Below are positions 1-13,025 of a stretch of 64,000 nucleotides of DNA, piece by piece (positions within the stretch are counted from its first letter, which is position 1; every line of letters starts with the position of its first letter). Source of the stretch: Lepidonotus clava (Eukaryota; Annelida; Polychaeta; Phyllodocida; Polynoidae); the NCBI GenBank assembly GCA_936440205.1, contig OW387147.1, forward strand, positions 30,095,629 to 30,159,628, given 5' to 3'. The translations under genes and the position numbers were made by a program. The notes beneath the pieces are model-generated. The model made no database searches, was not told the DNA's origin, and worked only from the letters and a program-made list of their open reading frames with translations.

Positions 1-1959
1 TATTTTGGGTATTTAGTCCACTAAACCGTAGATGTGAAACAACTTATAACTGTGCCATAGCAGTATGATAGTAAAGATTTACTGTCAGGATGACCCCCTC
101 ACAATCAACCCAATCATACTCAAATACTTAATTTGTTTTAAACTAGTATTACTAGTATTACTTTTTGAAAAAAAAACATGTCGTTGTTTCCGGCAATGAT
201 GAATGAATAGGAAACAAAAGATACATTAACCTATTCCGGAATCTCTTTTTGAAAACTGAAATAATTACTATCTGCCTGAGTTTTGAAATGCGCCCTGCCA
301 CCTGTGTACTTCTCACATCCATTCTACACTTCTGTATGAAGCTTTCATTTTATTGAGAACTCTTTCGTTTACAATATCTTTTTTTCTGTTTCCAACCGCT
401 TTTCTGACGCGTCTTTTTCCTCACTCTCACCTTTCTCACCCGATGCTTTCAGACACAAAAATGTCAAGCTTTCAAATATTCTCCACGATTGTGAGATGCA
501 GTTGTCAGAATACAACTCGTTGAATGATTATGAAATGGAACACACCTTTAATTACGAAACTTGTCACCTCTACCCTTTACTGTGATGTAAAAGATGTCCT
601 TATTTAGGTCAGCGTCACCTAACATTGTGAGTTTGTTCACGCTGTAGGTAGCGTTAATATTTAACAAATCTGCATTCATAATATCCTCAACAAATTACCC
701 CTGCTCACCTCGTAATCTTTAAAGTTACAGACACAATGCTCAGAGATTTATTAGGTTTCAACACATTAAGCCTTATGCAGGCGTCAATCTATTGAGCCTA
801 TAGACGGAATAGTTTAAGAGCCAATTCTCACAGGTCTACATTACAGTTATATCTTCTTTCCATTAGAATACTTTCTACATGCAAATACAATGCTGGCAGC
901 GGTTGTAGGTTCTCCTGCCCACGTGTTCAATGTTCCCTGGGTTCTGAACTGGCTGTGGCCTGCAAAGCCGATGTGCGACATTTCCAGGCGTAAACCTGTG
1001 CGCCTTGGCGAATATTAAAAAGCAGAATTCTGTACATGCCCCTTCAATTACCTTGTCAGAGAAAGCCAGGAGCGACAGCATAATTAGATTCGTTCTTTGT
1101 CTCCCGCATCCTTACCCTATCTCGGCTTTATTAATTCTATTTCAAAAAAGTCGACAAATTCCTGGCACATTCCCGCGGCATCTTGAGCACATTAACTGAG
1201 GCCATTTTATGACCGACTCCCAGCACATATCGCTAAGGTAAGACTGGTTATCCTATCAGAGCAATTTCACCAGTCTGGGGCCAGTTTTGATCGTATCTGA
1301 GCGGTCTTCATTGGACGGGAATTGTGCTTGGAGAGCATCCCCCAGCCTGAAATGTGGAGAAAGGTCCCTGGCGCAACTTTCGTCGGTAAATTACATCTCC
1401 CAATTTGGTTTCTTTGGAGGACTCGATAAAGTAGACGAGATTGAAGTGAACCGTCGAGAGAGATGAAGGATCTTGACAAGACATGTTTTTGTACGTTTTG
1501 GGGTAAAAGCTTGAAACAAGGTAGTGTGCAGTTTAAATGTATATTGGCAATACAGGGGGTGTGTTTCAATGGCAGGAAAATCAATATAAAACATAGTGAT
1601 TAGCACGTACAGACGGCTGTACAGGTAGGCTATGTGCCTAAAGAGGATTGGCATTGCCTGTTTAAAACTGTAGCTGTGGTTTTGAAGGGTATTGAGAAGA
1701 ATTTTTTATCATCTAACCCGTGCTTCTGGCACAACTTATGTTGTAAGCTAATGTTGTAGGAACATTTCTAAATCGCCCCATTGTTTCGATGTGGCGATTA
1801 ACCGATATTGTCTGCATGGCTTTGCCAAGATCTGTGATCTCCTCAACAAATACGAATAAGCACTTTAGAAGTTCTAGCCGCCCAGACACTATCTATGTAC
1901 ATGGCTGATTTTTTCAGATTGTTTATACACCCTGTCTGCGCTTGCAAATAGGGCCCGAC

Positions 1960-1974
<15 letters not shown>

Positions 1975-2017
<43 letters not shown>
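1975..2017. repeat. (TA)n microsatellite
   Basis: About 21 uninterrupted TA units, seen directly. Short open frames across it on both strands (runs of Tyr-Ile) are by-products. Confidence 0.95.
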
Positions 2018-2019
<2 letters not shown>

Positions 2020-3205
2020 CATGGTACCAGACATTACTCGTCTAACGGCGCCCACCCTCATGCTGTGACGGAGGCAGTCTGTTTCTGTATTATAGAGCCC
2101 ACCCACTGTTTATTACAAATGGGCCTGAGGAAATTACAGTTCACTGCCGCCACTAGGTGGTGATTCGTTATCGCCGCATTGTCTCCTAATTGACCCAACT
2201 AGCGCCGCGTATGACGACGCACGCGACAAGGGACCGGCGTGGTCTATGATTTATACCGTACAACAGGGATGGCTGCTTAGCTAGAAAAGTCAACCCATGA
2301 TGTCATTAGCATGAATTTTGTATAGTTTTATGGGATAAATCTCCCACCTTAGACCCCGTGCGTAAACTAAATGTTGATGGTTCTTGGAGACAATTATAAG
2401 TTTTGTTTTAGCCCCTATCTGATCTATAGTCTACATTGAATTGCCTACATTTTATGGTAGGACGATGCTGTATGATGTGATCGCCTCTTATAGAAAACAA
2501 TTTAAACATCCTGCTTCCTATATGAACACCAAAACTACCTTTTGCTAATACCCCTATCTCCATTCATCATACAATTTTGATTTCTCTGATGTGTTTCCAT
2601 GGCTAAGTGATCAACTGGTCGGTTGTTTTTATTGCCTTTCTTCTGAGGGGTAACCCTAATTTACCCCTACCACCCCGGGGAAATCTTCTGTTGGACACAA
2701 TTGATGACTATGTTGACGTCACCTATGTCCCCGCCTCGATCAGGGGACGGTCGATGACGTCATGACGTGTCCCCCAGGTGGCACCACTGTCGGTATGACG
2801 TCATCCCTGACCACGATCGATCTAGTGAGCGTGGGGCGCAAATGAAAGAGAGAGAAACTGGGGTCAAAGTCAGGACTGCGTACTATTCTAACACACGTGC
2901 ATGGGGTTCTAGTTTAACGTTTGTTTTAGATCTCATTGAGGAGTGGAAAAACACATACAACTATGGCTTTCAATTGATTCTGCTGTATTTCTTATGTTAT
3001 GATAAGTAAAAATCTAAATCCAATGACTTCATCCCTTGAAAATAGTTTAAATCATTCGTTTTAAAACAGAATATAAAGGAGTGGGCCCCTAGGGGCCGAT
3101 GGGTCCTTTAGGTGGAATGAGTAACACAAGACCAGAAGACAGTAGCTGGGTTGTGAACTGAAGAACTGTATTTCTGCACAGGATTATATACACACAAGTT
3201 ACAAT

Positions 3206-3264
3206 CAGAACGAGGCTGGGTCACATGACCAGGTAACCAGAACGAGGCTGGGGGTCACATGACC
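3206..3264 (+). repeat. Tandem direct repeat with E-box
   Basis: Two near-identical copies start at 3206 and 3238, a 32-bp period. Each carries CAGAACGAGGCTGG followed by GTCACATGACC, which contains the E-box-like TCACATGA. The second copy has two extra G. It may be part of an unrecognised mobile element or a regulatory duplication. Confidence 0.8.
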
Positions 3265-5035
3265 TGTCAATCACTCAATAAGGAGGGGGAGGGGTGTGGC
3301 CTAAATGACCAGCCCCTCCTCCCCAGTTCATGGGAAATGTAATGCTGGAGAGATAATGATTAGCCTGATTCCAATATCTAAAGGCTCAGACAGAGGCAAG
3401 TCTTCTGGGCTCAGGATAAATTCAAGATAAAAGATAAGCAGGCTTTGCATGCCAGAAACTTTTATCTACAGGCTACCTGGACTGGACACTTATAATCAGT
3501 GTAGATTATTAGATCCTAAGGGAGAGCTTATCATTAGCACAGGGCCAAACTGGGACAACCAATACAAGTTCCCACCTGTACATTGCAGCAACCATAAAGT
3601 AAAGTATACATATAACATGCATGCATTCACATATGTATACAACACCAAAATACATCCATGTATCTATAAATAATATGCACACATGCACCCATACAAACCC
3701 CAAAGTTAGACACCTTAAATTCTATAGAAAAGACTGTATATTTTACAAGAAGAAAGGTACCTATAATGTAGTTGAAATGTAAATTATAACTTGCATGCCG
3801 GGATTCAACAGATCGGCTCTATACATGGACCTTATTCTAGCCCACGAACAACATAAGTATTTCGTCCTTTCCCGCTCCTTTTTTCGTATTCGTATGTTGT
3901 CTGGGGGTTGGGGGTTGGTAGCAGACTTGAAAGAGCATACTTTTGCTGCCACAACTTTAAATTTCTTCGTCATATATTAGATAAAATTAATACTCACCAA
4001 GATATCTTGCTTCTTTCTATGCTTTCTCAAAACTAGCATAACTGTATTGTAACAATTTGTTTCTGTATATAAACATCAGCCTTTTCAGAAAATGGAATCA
4101 GCATGCCAGAAGAAATAATTATAAAAAAATCCATTTTGTTTTGAATATCCTTCAAAGTTAACTTTTGTTTCTGTTTTAGCTTCACGAGAACCTTGATTGG
4201 GTTATCTAAATGGAGTGTTTATTAGATGTTTCAGCAAACCAAACGAGATAGAAAATTGTTTAATGATACACAAATCTGTCCTATTCTAGAACTAAAAGCT
4301 TCATTTAGTCTATTATTTTGGGTCTGATTTTGTTATCAAGGACTATATTTTAACTATGACCTTTGGGTTTAGTTTCATGTGGCATTTATTTTGCCATTTG
4401 AGGCGGCAGAGCCTTTGAAAAGATTCTCATAAACCAAGAGAGACGTTCTCGCTACATTCATGATTGATTTCGTGCAAATGAGAAATATGAGGAGGGGACC
4501 TAGGAAGTGTGAAGTGGAAATATGTCGAGACTCTATTGACAGGCTTGATTTGACCAAAATGACACTTATTATTATACTCGAGACAAAAAAAAAGAAATTT
4601 CTCAAGTAACCATTTGAATTGTTTCTTTATTACATTGGAAATAGCCCACTTCCCATAGTATTTAAAGGGCAATATTTAAAAAGGGCAAATGATTACAGTT
4701 TTACTGAACACTCTTGACAGTATGTGTTTTGTTTTTCTCGTGGCCATCACATAATAATGCATATTAATTAAGACAGGCGAACATATCAATGTCTCCCAAC
4801 AAAGACGTCCTTATTGCAGACGCAAAGTTTTCAACATTAATGTTGCAGCCATTCTAACAGTTGATGTAAAGTGAGACAACTTTGTTTACCAATACATTAT
4901 GAATTACAAGTGTTTCAGTTTTTTTTTTACTACAGAAAGAATGCTTCTTGCCAACAAATTTTTATATTCTAATATACAATTCCCCCGAAGGAGGTGGGCG
5001 GAGGAGGGGGGGGTAATCGAATTCACAGGAGCGCT

Positions 5036-5064
5036 CCCCCCCCCCCCCCCCACACACACACACA
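5036..5064. repeat. C homopolymer plus (CA)n
   Basis: A run of about 16 C passes directly into a short CA repeat. The length of such a run is prone to assembly error. Confidence 0.9.
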
Positions 5065-5810
5065 TCCCCTTTGGGATATAGATGACAATTCATTATTTTT
5101 CTTTAATAATATGGTAGGAGACCTGCTCCTACAGGCCGTTTGAAAGACAGGTAAAACCATTTATGATGATGTAAAAAATGTCTATACTTTTAGGCCTATT
5201 ACCACATCCAGCCTTTAAAAAGTTGCCGCCAGTTTAAAGTAAAAAGTTGCCACTATGTCAGTCAGGGAGGACTATCTCATCGCACACTTATTTCAGCCCA
5301 GCTGAGGATGTGGCGTCGAAGATCGTAATTATAACATCGCAGAACGCGACATAACGCTATAAATGAAGTCGAAGAACGTCATCGTTCCTCTGTCCATTGG
5401 CTTCAACTTTGGCTTGAACAAGCCCTGTTCAATGGAACACACGATTAAGTCCCAGATGGCAAAATACAATAACTAATATTTGGAATTAAAACATTTGAAT
5501 ATCTGCAAACCAGTCAACATTGTAGTTTACATGATTTATCAAGGCACAGGAACAATACATTTGTTTACAGATTTGACGATTCAACACGTACATAACTATT
5601 TTGTTTTTTCAGGTCAAGTTTCAAACCAAACGTTTGCTTAAGGCTGAGAAACGATGATGTTTTGTGTCAACACTTTAGAATAAATCAATAAAAGCTAGAT
5701 GTACAAACCAGACTATATTGTTAATTACAAAGGCGAATCAGACTGATATTACCCCCCTCCCCCCTTAGACTCCGTGAAAATTGCCTCGTGGGTATAGGCC
5801 TAAAGCCCTG

Positions 5811-6017
5811 TTTCCACCGGCCGATTTTACCACTGATTTCAGAAATCGGCAGTGGGAATATTGGTTAATAATGAACATATTATATACCATTAGAAAAGGG
5901 TTCTAATTCTCTTTCAAATGGTATGCAAGATATAGAATCCTTTGCCATATTACCAGTTAAAAGTAAAAGATTCCCAACAAATCGGTAGTAAAATCGGCTG
6001 GTGGAAACAGGACTTTA
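5811..6017. mobile_element. Short TIR element (MITE) with TA duplication
   Basis: The element runs 5813-6015 (203 bp). Its ends are inverted copies of each other: AAGCCCTGTTTCCACCGGCC at the left against AAGTCCTGTTTCCACCAGCC on the opposite strand at the right. The similarity continues through GATTTTAC to about 32 bp with three mismatches. TA flanks both ends (5811-5812 and 6016-6017), as expected for Tc1/mariner-type transposition. The interior is AT-rich and non-coding. A superfamily assignment rests only on the TA duplication. Confidence 0.8.
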
Positions 6018-9000
6018 AGTGCTCCCTCCGCCGAGTGCACACCCCTTTGCCCACTCTGCTGCTTGGGGCAGTTTGTAGTACTTAGATCAGCTCTAATCTT
6101 TATCAAGTCACACCTGCCGACCCATCCTCCAGCGTGCGATTCACACCTGCTCCTACCCTCCAGAGCTGCTCCTAGTGACACCTCCCCTGGTTACAACTTC
6201 TACCTGTCCAGTTTAGGGTATTCTTTTAATTTGGAGTGATTGTCAAGATAAATCATGAAAGTTGGAAACCATTGTAAGTGACCACAAATTTCATCAGAAA
6301 AAGAAGTGAATGAAAAGAAGATATGACGAGGAAATTAAGAAAAAAGACAAGGGAAAAAATCCGGGCAAATTAGGAAATATCTTACCAGCGTTTTTAACAT
6401 ATTGGTTCTCCCTGCTTTTTTACTAGGCTTACATGTTCATCATGTTTACGGCTCTTCTCCCCCAAACAAAGTGCATTAAAGGACCATCAGTGCCCAAGTG
6501 TTTTGGGGATTGCCCAGGGGAACTAATGCTGAAGGAGACGTCCGATAATGGACTGCTGACCACATCACAGACTCTCCCCACCTCACACTCTGACCAAAGC
6601 ACGGTCGGGCTGACCATCCCCTCAGAGTCCAGCCAACCTCTTTCCATTTCACCCACCATTTGAGCAGCCTTTAACAGCTTATGATGGCTGCTGACTTCCA
6701 AGTCAAGCATGCAACGCTATAAAGACGCGGCGGTGGCCCTCTAGATCTGTTGCTTTATGTTTCCGCTAGTGGTATGTACTTTATGATGTTGCATCAGCAT
6801 CTACATATTACCTTTATGTCTTCCAATAATCTTACTGCAACTTATCATTATGTTCTGATTCTGTATTGTACGCGACAAGCATCAAACCCCCATTACTACT
6901 CATGTAGTCATGAATTGTAGCGTACAGTGAATCATAGCAAACAACGTGACCATCTGTAAACCCCTTTTTCCATATGCTACTAACATGTCTTCTGTATAAT
7001 AAAAGCAAGACACACGACATTTTGATATTGTCACGTTTCGGATAATGGCTGGATAATTAGATCAATAATTAGATGGACAATTGGACGGATAGTCCTGAAT
7101 ATATGTCACGCAGATAGTGTATTCTATTGAGGCCATGCCACGTGGATAGATGTTCTATGTACGCAATTCAAATTCCCTTTTCCATACACTACTTAATCAA
7201 TTATGATTTGTCGTGTATACAATACAGTTAGTGCGATATTGTCGCATACGTGCTGCAGCTTATTTAGGCAACATCATGCTTAATATTAACCTCTTTTGTA
7301 ACTTTGCCATGTATACAACAGAATCAGATGATTGCAAATTATTCATAGTCTCTAACATAAGGATAAATTGTAACTAGTAATGTTCAACTTGGCTGTCCAT
7401 TGTGAATAAGGACGACCACAGAGTATAGGCTTCTGTCTATACTCGTAGAGAGGACCTAGGAATATGCAATACCAGGCTTAAAAGGAGGGGACAGAATACC
7501 TACCTGTCCAGAAAATTCCTTCAAAGCAGTTTCTAATCAATTGTGCTTTTATGGCCGATTTGAATACCATGACCTTATAAGGTCTCACTCAATAACCCCT
7601 CCACACCTTACCCCTGCCCGTACCTCCAGTACCCTGTGGCCAGTGGCCTCTACCCTCCCCCACCTCCAGTCACAAAGACAGCCCACTCCCCAGGTGTTAA
7701 AGGTAAAAGGGGATGACACACACACAGGGCTGAGTGGTATTAAGGAGGTGTCAGCCCCACTCCCCACTCACAGTATCAGGGGGGATAATACAGGTACCTA
7801 TCGCCACCACCACAAAGAGGGGGGGTTAGTCATAGGCCTCTTAGCTTTCCCTTCAGAAGCATTAACTACACTAGGACTGCACCAAACGTACTTGAATAGT
7901 GTTGTAATGTGGGACAAAGTTTGGGGGAAACATTTCTACTATACAGCAAAGAGAGCGTAAAGGACAATTATAAGTTCATAAACAGACAATTATTCAATTT
8001 TACATCAAAGCTGATCTCATAACACTGGGTCCATGAAGCAACCCAAAACCAATGTTACCTGACATAGGGACAAAAGGCTGTAGGTTTCAATAGGTGTTCA
8101 AATATATTCTGTAGACTGTAAAATCTAATTTAACCTGGTTGAAATAGCTTTCGATCTTGTGTTTACTCTATCAATGTGGATCCACCCAACTTCTTACTTG
8201 TTTACAGCAAGATGTGATGACATCACTATCATTGGATTTCTCCCCAATTAAATAACCAAATATTATATTGAATTCAGACTATGCACATTTTCTAATTTTT
8301 TTTGCCATTATCAGTTTCCCAGTAAACAAATGCCTTTGGGTTTCTAATTTATTCATCTTTATTCCTATAAATACTTAGGAAGAAGTTTCAATAATAAAGT
8401 AGTATTAGTATGAGATGTAGACTTAATTGGATCAGTAATTCAACTAATGTGAGTGTGGCTATGGGGCCAGACCCCATCAGTGAATGTACAAGACACCATA
8501 GTCAACTATGTACATTTCACTCAACCTGGTTTTAGCCCAGGGTACAATGCACTCAGTCCAGGGCCAGTCTATTAATGGGAGGGGTAGTTACATGTATCAA
8601 TCCAATTGAATGTGTCATTCTTTTTTAATTGTGCATCATGATAATGCTTTATTCACTTTGCCAGTTATTTTTAGAAATTCTTAAATATATGGGGCACAAA
8701 AGATCTAGAAAATTATTGTTTGTCGATCTCAAGATTGTTAAAGTACAAGCAACCACCCCCTTCTATGAAATCTGACATGGTCTATGAAAAGGCATATGAA
8801 TGACACCATCATGTTTTTGGGTATAACCTGGTCATATGGGGTATTTCCCTGAAAGTATTCTGAGCAGTTGTTCAAATCAAAACAATTACAAACCTTTTAA
8901 CAGATTCTCATCTATCAAATTTGGATTATGATATATGAATTGGCACATTTAAGAAGTATCTAGGAAAGGTTTAGAAGTACATGAATAGGTTTTTCATAAA

Positions 9001-10019
9001 GTCTGGCCATTCATGTAGTTTGATTGATTTTGGGTTGCTTTAATACACAAATTATCAAAGTACAGCAACCTGCACCAGACAGTTGTCAATTTAAAACTTG
9101 TTACATGTACAATGTTATAATCTCGCACAACGTCTGGGGAAATCATTATGCTGTTTAATCGGTCTCCCCCCTTAAACCTCATCAGTGTCAAATATCAAGT
9201 TCAAGTATCAAGTTCTGCCTCATGTCATCTTTAAATAAAGAAATATATGGACAGGCCATTAACCTTTGGGCTCTCATACCTTCGGGATATAACTAGAATC
9301 ATGACATGTAATTCTTAATCCAAAACGAATAATAAATCTCATTTACTTAAAACGCCTCTAAAAAGAATAAACATGATTGTAAGGAGTTCACAAAAGACAC
9401 CTGGTAGACACAGTTAGAGTCAAATTACACATGGCTCGCCTTAAGGACATTGAGAAAATAGAATATCTCCCTATCTATGCTTATCCCAACACTACACCAG
9501 TAAAGGCTGTATTGCCGAGCCGATACATCTCCAATAGATATCATACGTTATTATTTTACCTGAAACAGTTTTCCAGACGAACCACATTGACAGTTTATGT
9601 CCTATATGCTACCTGCATGCAAACTGAGTGAAATAGATTGATTGGAGGGTTACTAAAAAAACACCATACTTATCACGCTACATCCACGGTTCGAATGCCA
9701 GTAACAAAGGCCGGGGGACTGTTTAAAACTTCCCAAATTGCCCGTTAACGTGTCGATGTAAGCACTCACGTATATAGCTAATTGGACTTTTGTGTTTTTT
9801 AGTCATTGACTTTATTCTTGTGTCTAAATCCGCACCTGTTCCCTTCCCAGGGGACCTACACAAATTGCGCAATGTTTCTTTAGTGCATGTATATGGTTCC
9901 CTTGTTGTTCTTGTATATATACACCTTCTCCATTGACGTCATGGAAACAACTCCATATCTTTGCCATTTTATCTGATATTGTAAACTCTGATTACAATTT
10001 TGTTGGTCCCTCAACCAGA
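6018..10019. other. Gene-free stretch
   Basis: Nothing is supported as a gene. At 6.42-6.71 kb and 7.54-7.96 kb the DNA is closer to 50% GC and gives open frames of 76-139 codons on one or both strands. They show no recognisable domain, no convincing start context and no splice partner, so I treat them as chance. Confidence 0.45.
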
Positions 10020-10852
10020 TGTGACTCTGGCTGTTTCCCTGTTTTTCTTTCTCCTCCCTTTGCTGCTGCCTGTGCGTTTCCCATATACTGCTTCACCCTC
10101 TTTTATTATAGTTGCCTCTTTCTAACTACCTCTTGGTGCTTCTCTACCTGCACTATACCAGTCTCCTAGTCCGGCACCTTCCTAACTCTCCCCCCTTCCC
10201 TACCTACCAATATACGAGCCTCCCTGTTTGACACCTTCTTAACTTTCCCTAATACCTGGCCTGCCGGAATTCCAACCCTTCTGCTTGACACTTCTCTGTT
10301 TTTCCAAGCTTTCTAAACTTACTTTATGCTAGCCTACCTGTCACATACCCACCACATCCTCCCTGATTCCCAACTGCCAGTATGCATACCTCCCTCTCCA
10401 ACACATTTCCCCTTATTTCCGCGTCCCTACGCAAATCCACTTATAACTCTCCATATCGCCATATCTGCAAGTACCATCCTCCCTGTCTGACATCCTCATA
10501 TCTCGCCCTGCTACCCACCCTGCCGGTCAGCCAGGCCCCCTCTCTTGGCCTTGCGTCATGTGCTTGCCTGTGTTCCTCTTTACCCTTTCCTGATCCCTTA
10601 AAGTTGCGGCCAGCCCAAATCCCTGATTACACCCCCCCTCCCATTCCCCTCCCACCCCGCCTTTCACCTCTGATTTTACCCCACCATCTGCCTGCCTGTT
10701 CCCAACCCTCCACCCCTGCCCTTCTCACTAATCCGTTCATCCCTGCTCTCCTTCCCCGTTTAATCTCTCCCCTCAGAGCCGCTCCCCTCATCCCCTCAGG
10801 CCCCTTCCCTCACCCCCTCGGGCCCATCCCCTCACCCCGCCCGCCCCGATAA
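10020..10852 (+). repeat. Pyrimidine-rich degenerate minisatellite
   Basis: About 830 bp in which the plus strand is overwhelmingly C and T. Imperfect recurrences of a motif like CCTCCCTGTYTGACAYCYTC appear near 10209, 10341, 10390 and 10488, suggesting an old tandem repeat of roughly 60-140 bp spacing. A Pro/Leu/Ser-rich open frame (10382-10852) is a by-product of the composition. The segment is followed by a GC hairpin, CCTCTCCCC then GGGGGAGGGG, near 10.9 kb. Confidence 0.6.
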
Positions 10853-10859
10853 GTAGCTG

Positions 10860-12948
10860 TTTAATGGTGGTAGCCGGCCCATTCCTCTCCTCCCACCCAC
10901 ACCTCTCCCCGGGGGAGGGGGTGGCCGCCGGCTGAGGCTAATTGAATTACAATGAATATTTCACATATCGGGCTGGTCGCCAGACGAGCGACATGGGAAC
11001 AGTTGGTAGCAAACACCCGGACAAAGCTGCCATTACTCGTTACCTTCTCCCAGCATTGAACTGGTAGACCGACTCTGCCCTCCTATGTATGGAAAAAGTA
11101 CTGTCTAGGCGCATGGGGAAATTACGCATAAATACTTGGCCAATCCCATATTGAAACATTCGCAGTTCATTTGATTATTAAACACTTGTCTGGCTCCTAA
11201 GGAACCTGTGCTTTCGGGCTGTGCTACATATAAAGATGAATCAAGTTGGCTTGTAGGTACACCAAACTCAACGAGAGTGTTGGACTACAGTTGTTATCAA
11301 ATAAATTAACCAGATAATAAAGAATGCAAGGTATTTCAGACTGCCTTGTAGAGTCCACAGGAAGGAAAATGCACAGTTGGATGGATAAAATGTATAACGG
11401 TAACTTGTAGATATATGCATAGGTATACTAAACTCAACGATATAAAAAGATCTACACAATGTCCTGAAAATCGGTTCATAATTATGTTATAGCATTAAAC
11501 CACCACGTTCATATTGATAACGCTATACTTACAATACAGAATGTAATACGTTCAAAATAGATATTCAAGTCCAGCATTGACCTGTGTTTGACTAGTTCTA
11601 ATGGCAACATACTATTCTGGAGGGAAACTGGAAAATCTTCTATTCAACCTAGGCCTTATCCCGGTCCTTTACCATGGAAATGCTACTGGATAAGAAATGA
11701 ATGGCCGTTTGTGGGCTGTTCTGACTACTTCTTATACAGACATAATCCCTTTACGGAGAGAAACTGGAGTATCTTCCATTCAGCTCATCCCTTTGCCAAG
11801 GCAATGTTACTGGGCACCTACATTCATACTTTATGCATGATTAATCATGCAGAGATAACATAACTGCTGACTCATCATTGACCATTGGCGGCAGACTGCT
11901 CACATTTTGGCCGAGTATTTAGTACGCTCTTTGGCCATTCAGAACATGAACACTTCCATTGAAACTAAACCTCTCCCGTCCACGAAGGAATATGAAATGG
12001 CTTTGATTTCACAAGGTTGTAGTTTTTCTGCTAGATAAAGACGGACCCCGAGCCATGGTCCGACGGCAGGTTTGTACCACCAGGCAACGTGCACGATTTC
12101 CAAATGAACCGTACACTAATATTTCATTATTTCTTTCACGTGGAAACCAACTAAAACTCAAACGAATCTTCCTAGCTTTCCAGCCCTCTTTGAGAGTAAG
12201 AAGCAGCGTCAATGCATTGTTTAGCTCAAGTGCCCGGCATCCATAAATGAACATAATTGTGCATGTTAACCAGCATCTCGGCTCCGTAGTCCCACAACAT
12301 GAAGGGAAGGAGACTCACAAAGCAGCCGGTAAGATCAGAGAGCTGTTTTGCTGTAAAATGTTATTCCGAAGTTCTTTGTAAAACTAATTATCTCGGGAAT
12401 CGTATGGCAGGAGAAGAAAGGATTCATATGGTAATGTGGCAGTCTTTCCCTGACATTTCTTTGCAAAGATGAAAGCAGCTAGTGATGTGAAGCATGATTC
12501 GTTTGTAGGATATACTAGACGGACATCCTAATGACCTTTTCTTTGACGACACAGCATGTCATTTACCACCGTGCATCAGTGTATCTACTCCAATATTAAG
12601 TACTTATGAATGTTTACTTTATTCTCATTGTTTTTTCTCCTTTTTTTGGAAAAAAAGCTTGCCCCTTGAAGTAAAAGGTAGCGACACTCGTACGTAAGTA
12701 ATTAAGCTTAGTTACTATATATGCACCCACGTCTCATGAGAGTGTAGTTATTTCACCTTAGATGTGTAGATGCGGTGACGGCAAAAGATGGAGGTTATAA
12801 TTATGTACAATCATAGAACTGTACGTCACGTTCTTTTCTATGGTACAATTGTCTGAGAACGCGACTTCGCCTTCCTCTGTATGAATTGTATTCACCTTCG
12901 GATTTAGATTGGCATGTTTATGTAGACAAAATAAGAATTTGCATATAT

Positions 12949-12953
<5 letters not shown>
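10860..12953. other. Gene-free stretch with a diverged tandem duplication
   Basis: No gene is supported. Between about 11618 and 11820 a segment of roughly 70 bp occurs twice. One copy begins GGAGGGAAACTGGAAAATCTT and the other, about 136 bp later, GGAGAGAAACTGGAGTATCTT. Both then run through similar TTCNATTCA and CCATGG/CCAAGG-like stretches to TGCTACTGG/TGTTACTGG. Confidence 0.5.

Positions 12954-13021
<68 letters not shown>
12954..13021. repeat. (TG)n microsatellite
   Basis: About 33 uninterrupted TG units, preceded by a short TATA run. Seen directly. Confidence 0.95.

Positions 13022-13025
<4 letters not shown>

Larger units (their letters stand above)
1..5810. other. Gene-free AT-rich stretch
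   Basis: No coding region is supported here. Open frames are short, start at random and show no domain. A TA microsatellite lies near 2.0 kb, a tandem 32-bp direct repeat at 3.2 kb, and a C-run plus CA run at 5.04 kb. Around 2.0-2.3 kb and 2.65-2.85 kb the DNA is richer in GC and CpG than its surroundings, but I see no gene start there. Confidence 0.5.

Noticed and set aside
7541-7960. 139-codon plus-strand frame
   Set aside because: Does not begin with ATG, low complexity, no recognisable motif, no flanking splice signals.
9689-9700. B-box-like GGTTCGAATGCC
   Set aside because: No A box, acceptor stem or anticodon arm around it.
10382-10852. 156-codon Pro/Leu/Ser-rich frame
   Set aside because: Created by the pyrimidine-rich composition; no domain, no splice partner.
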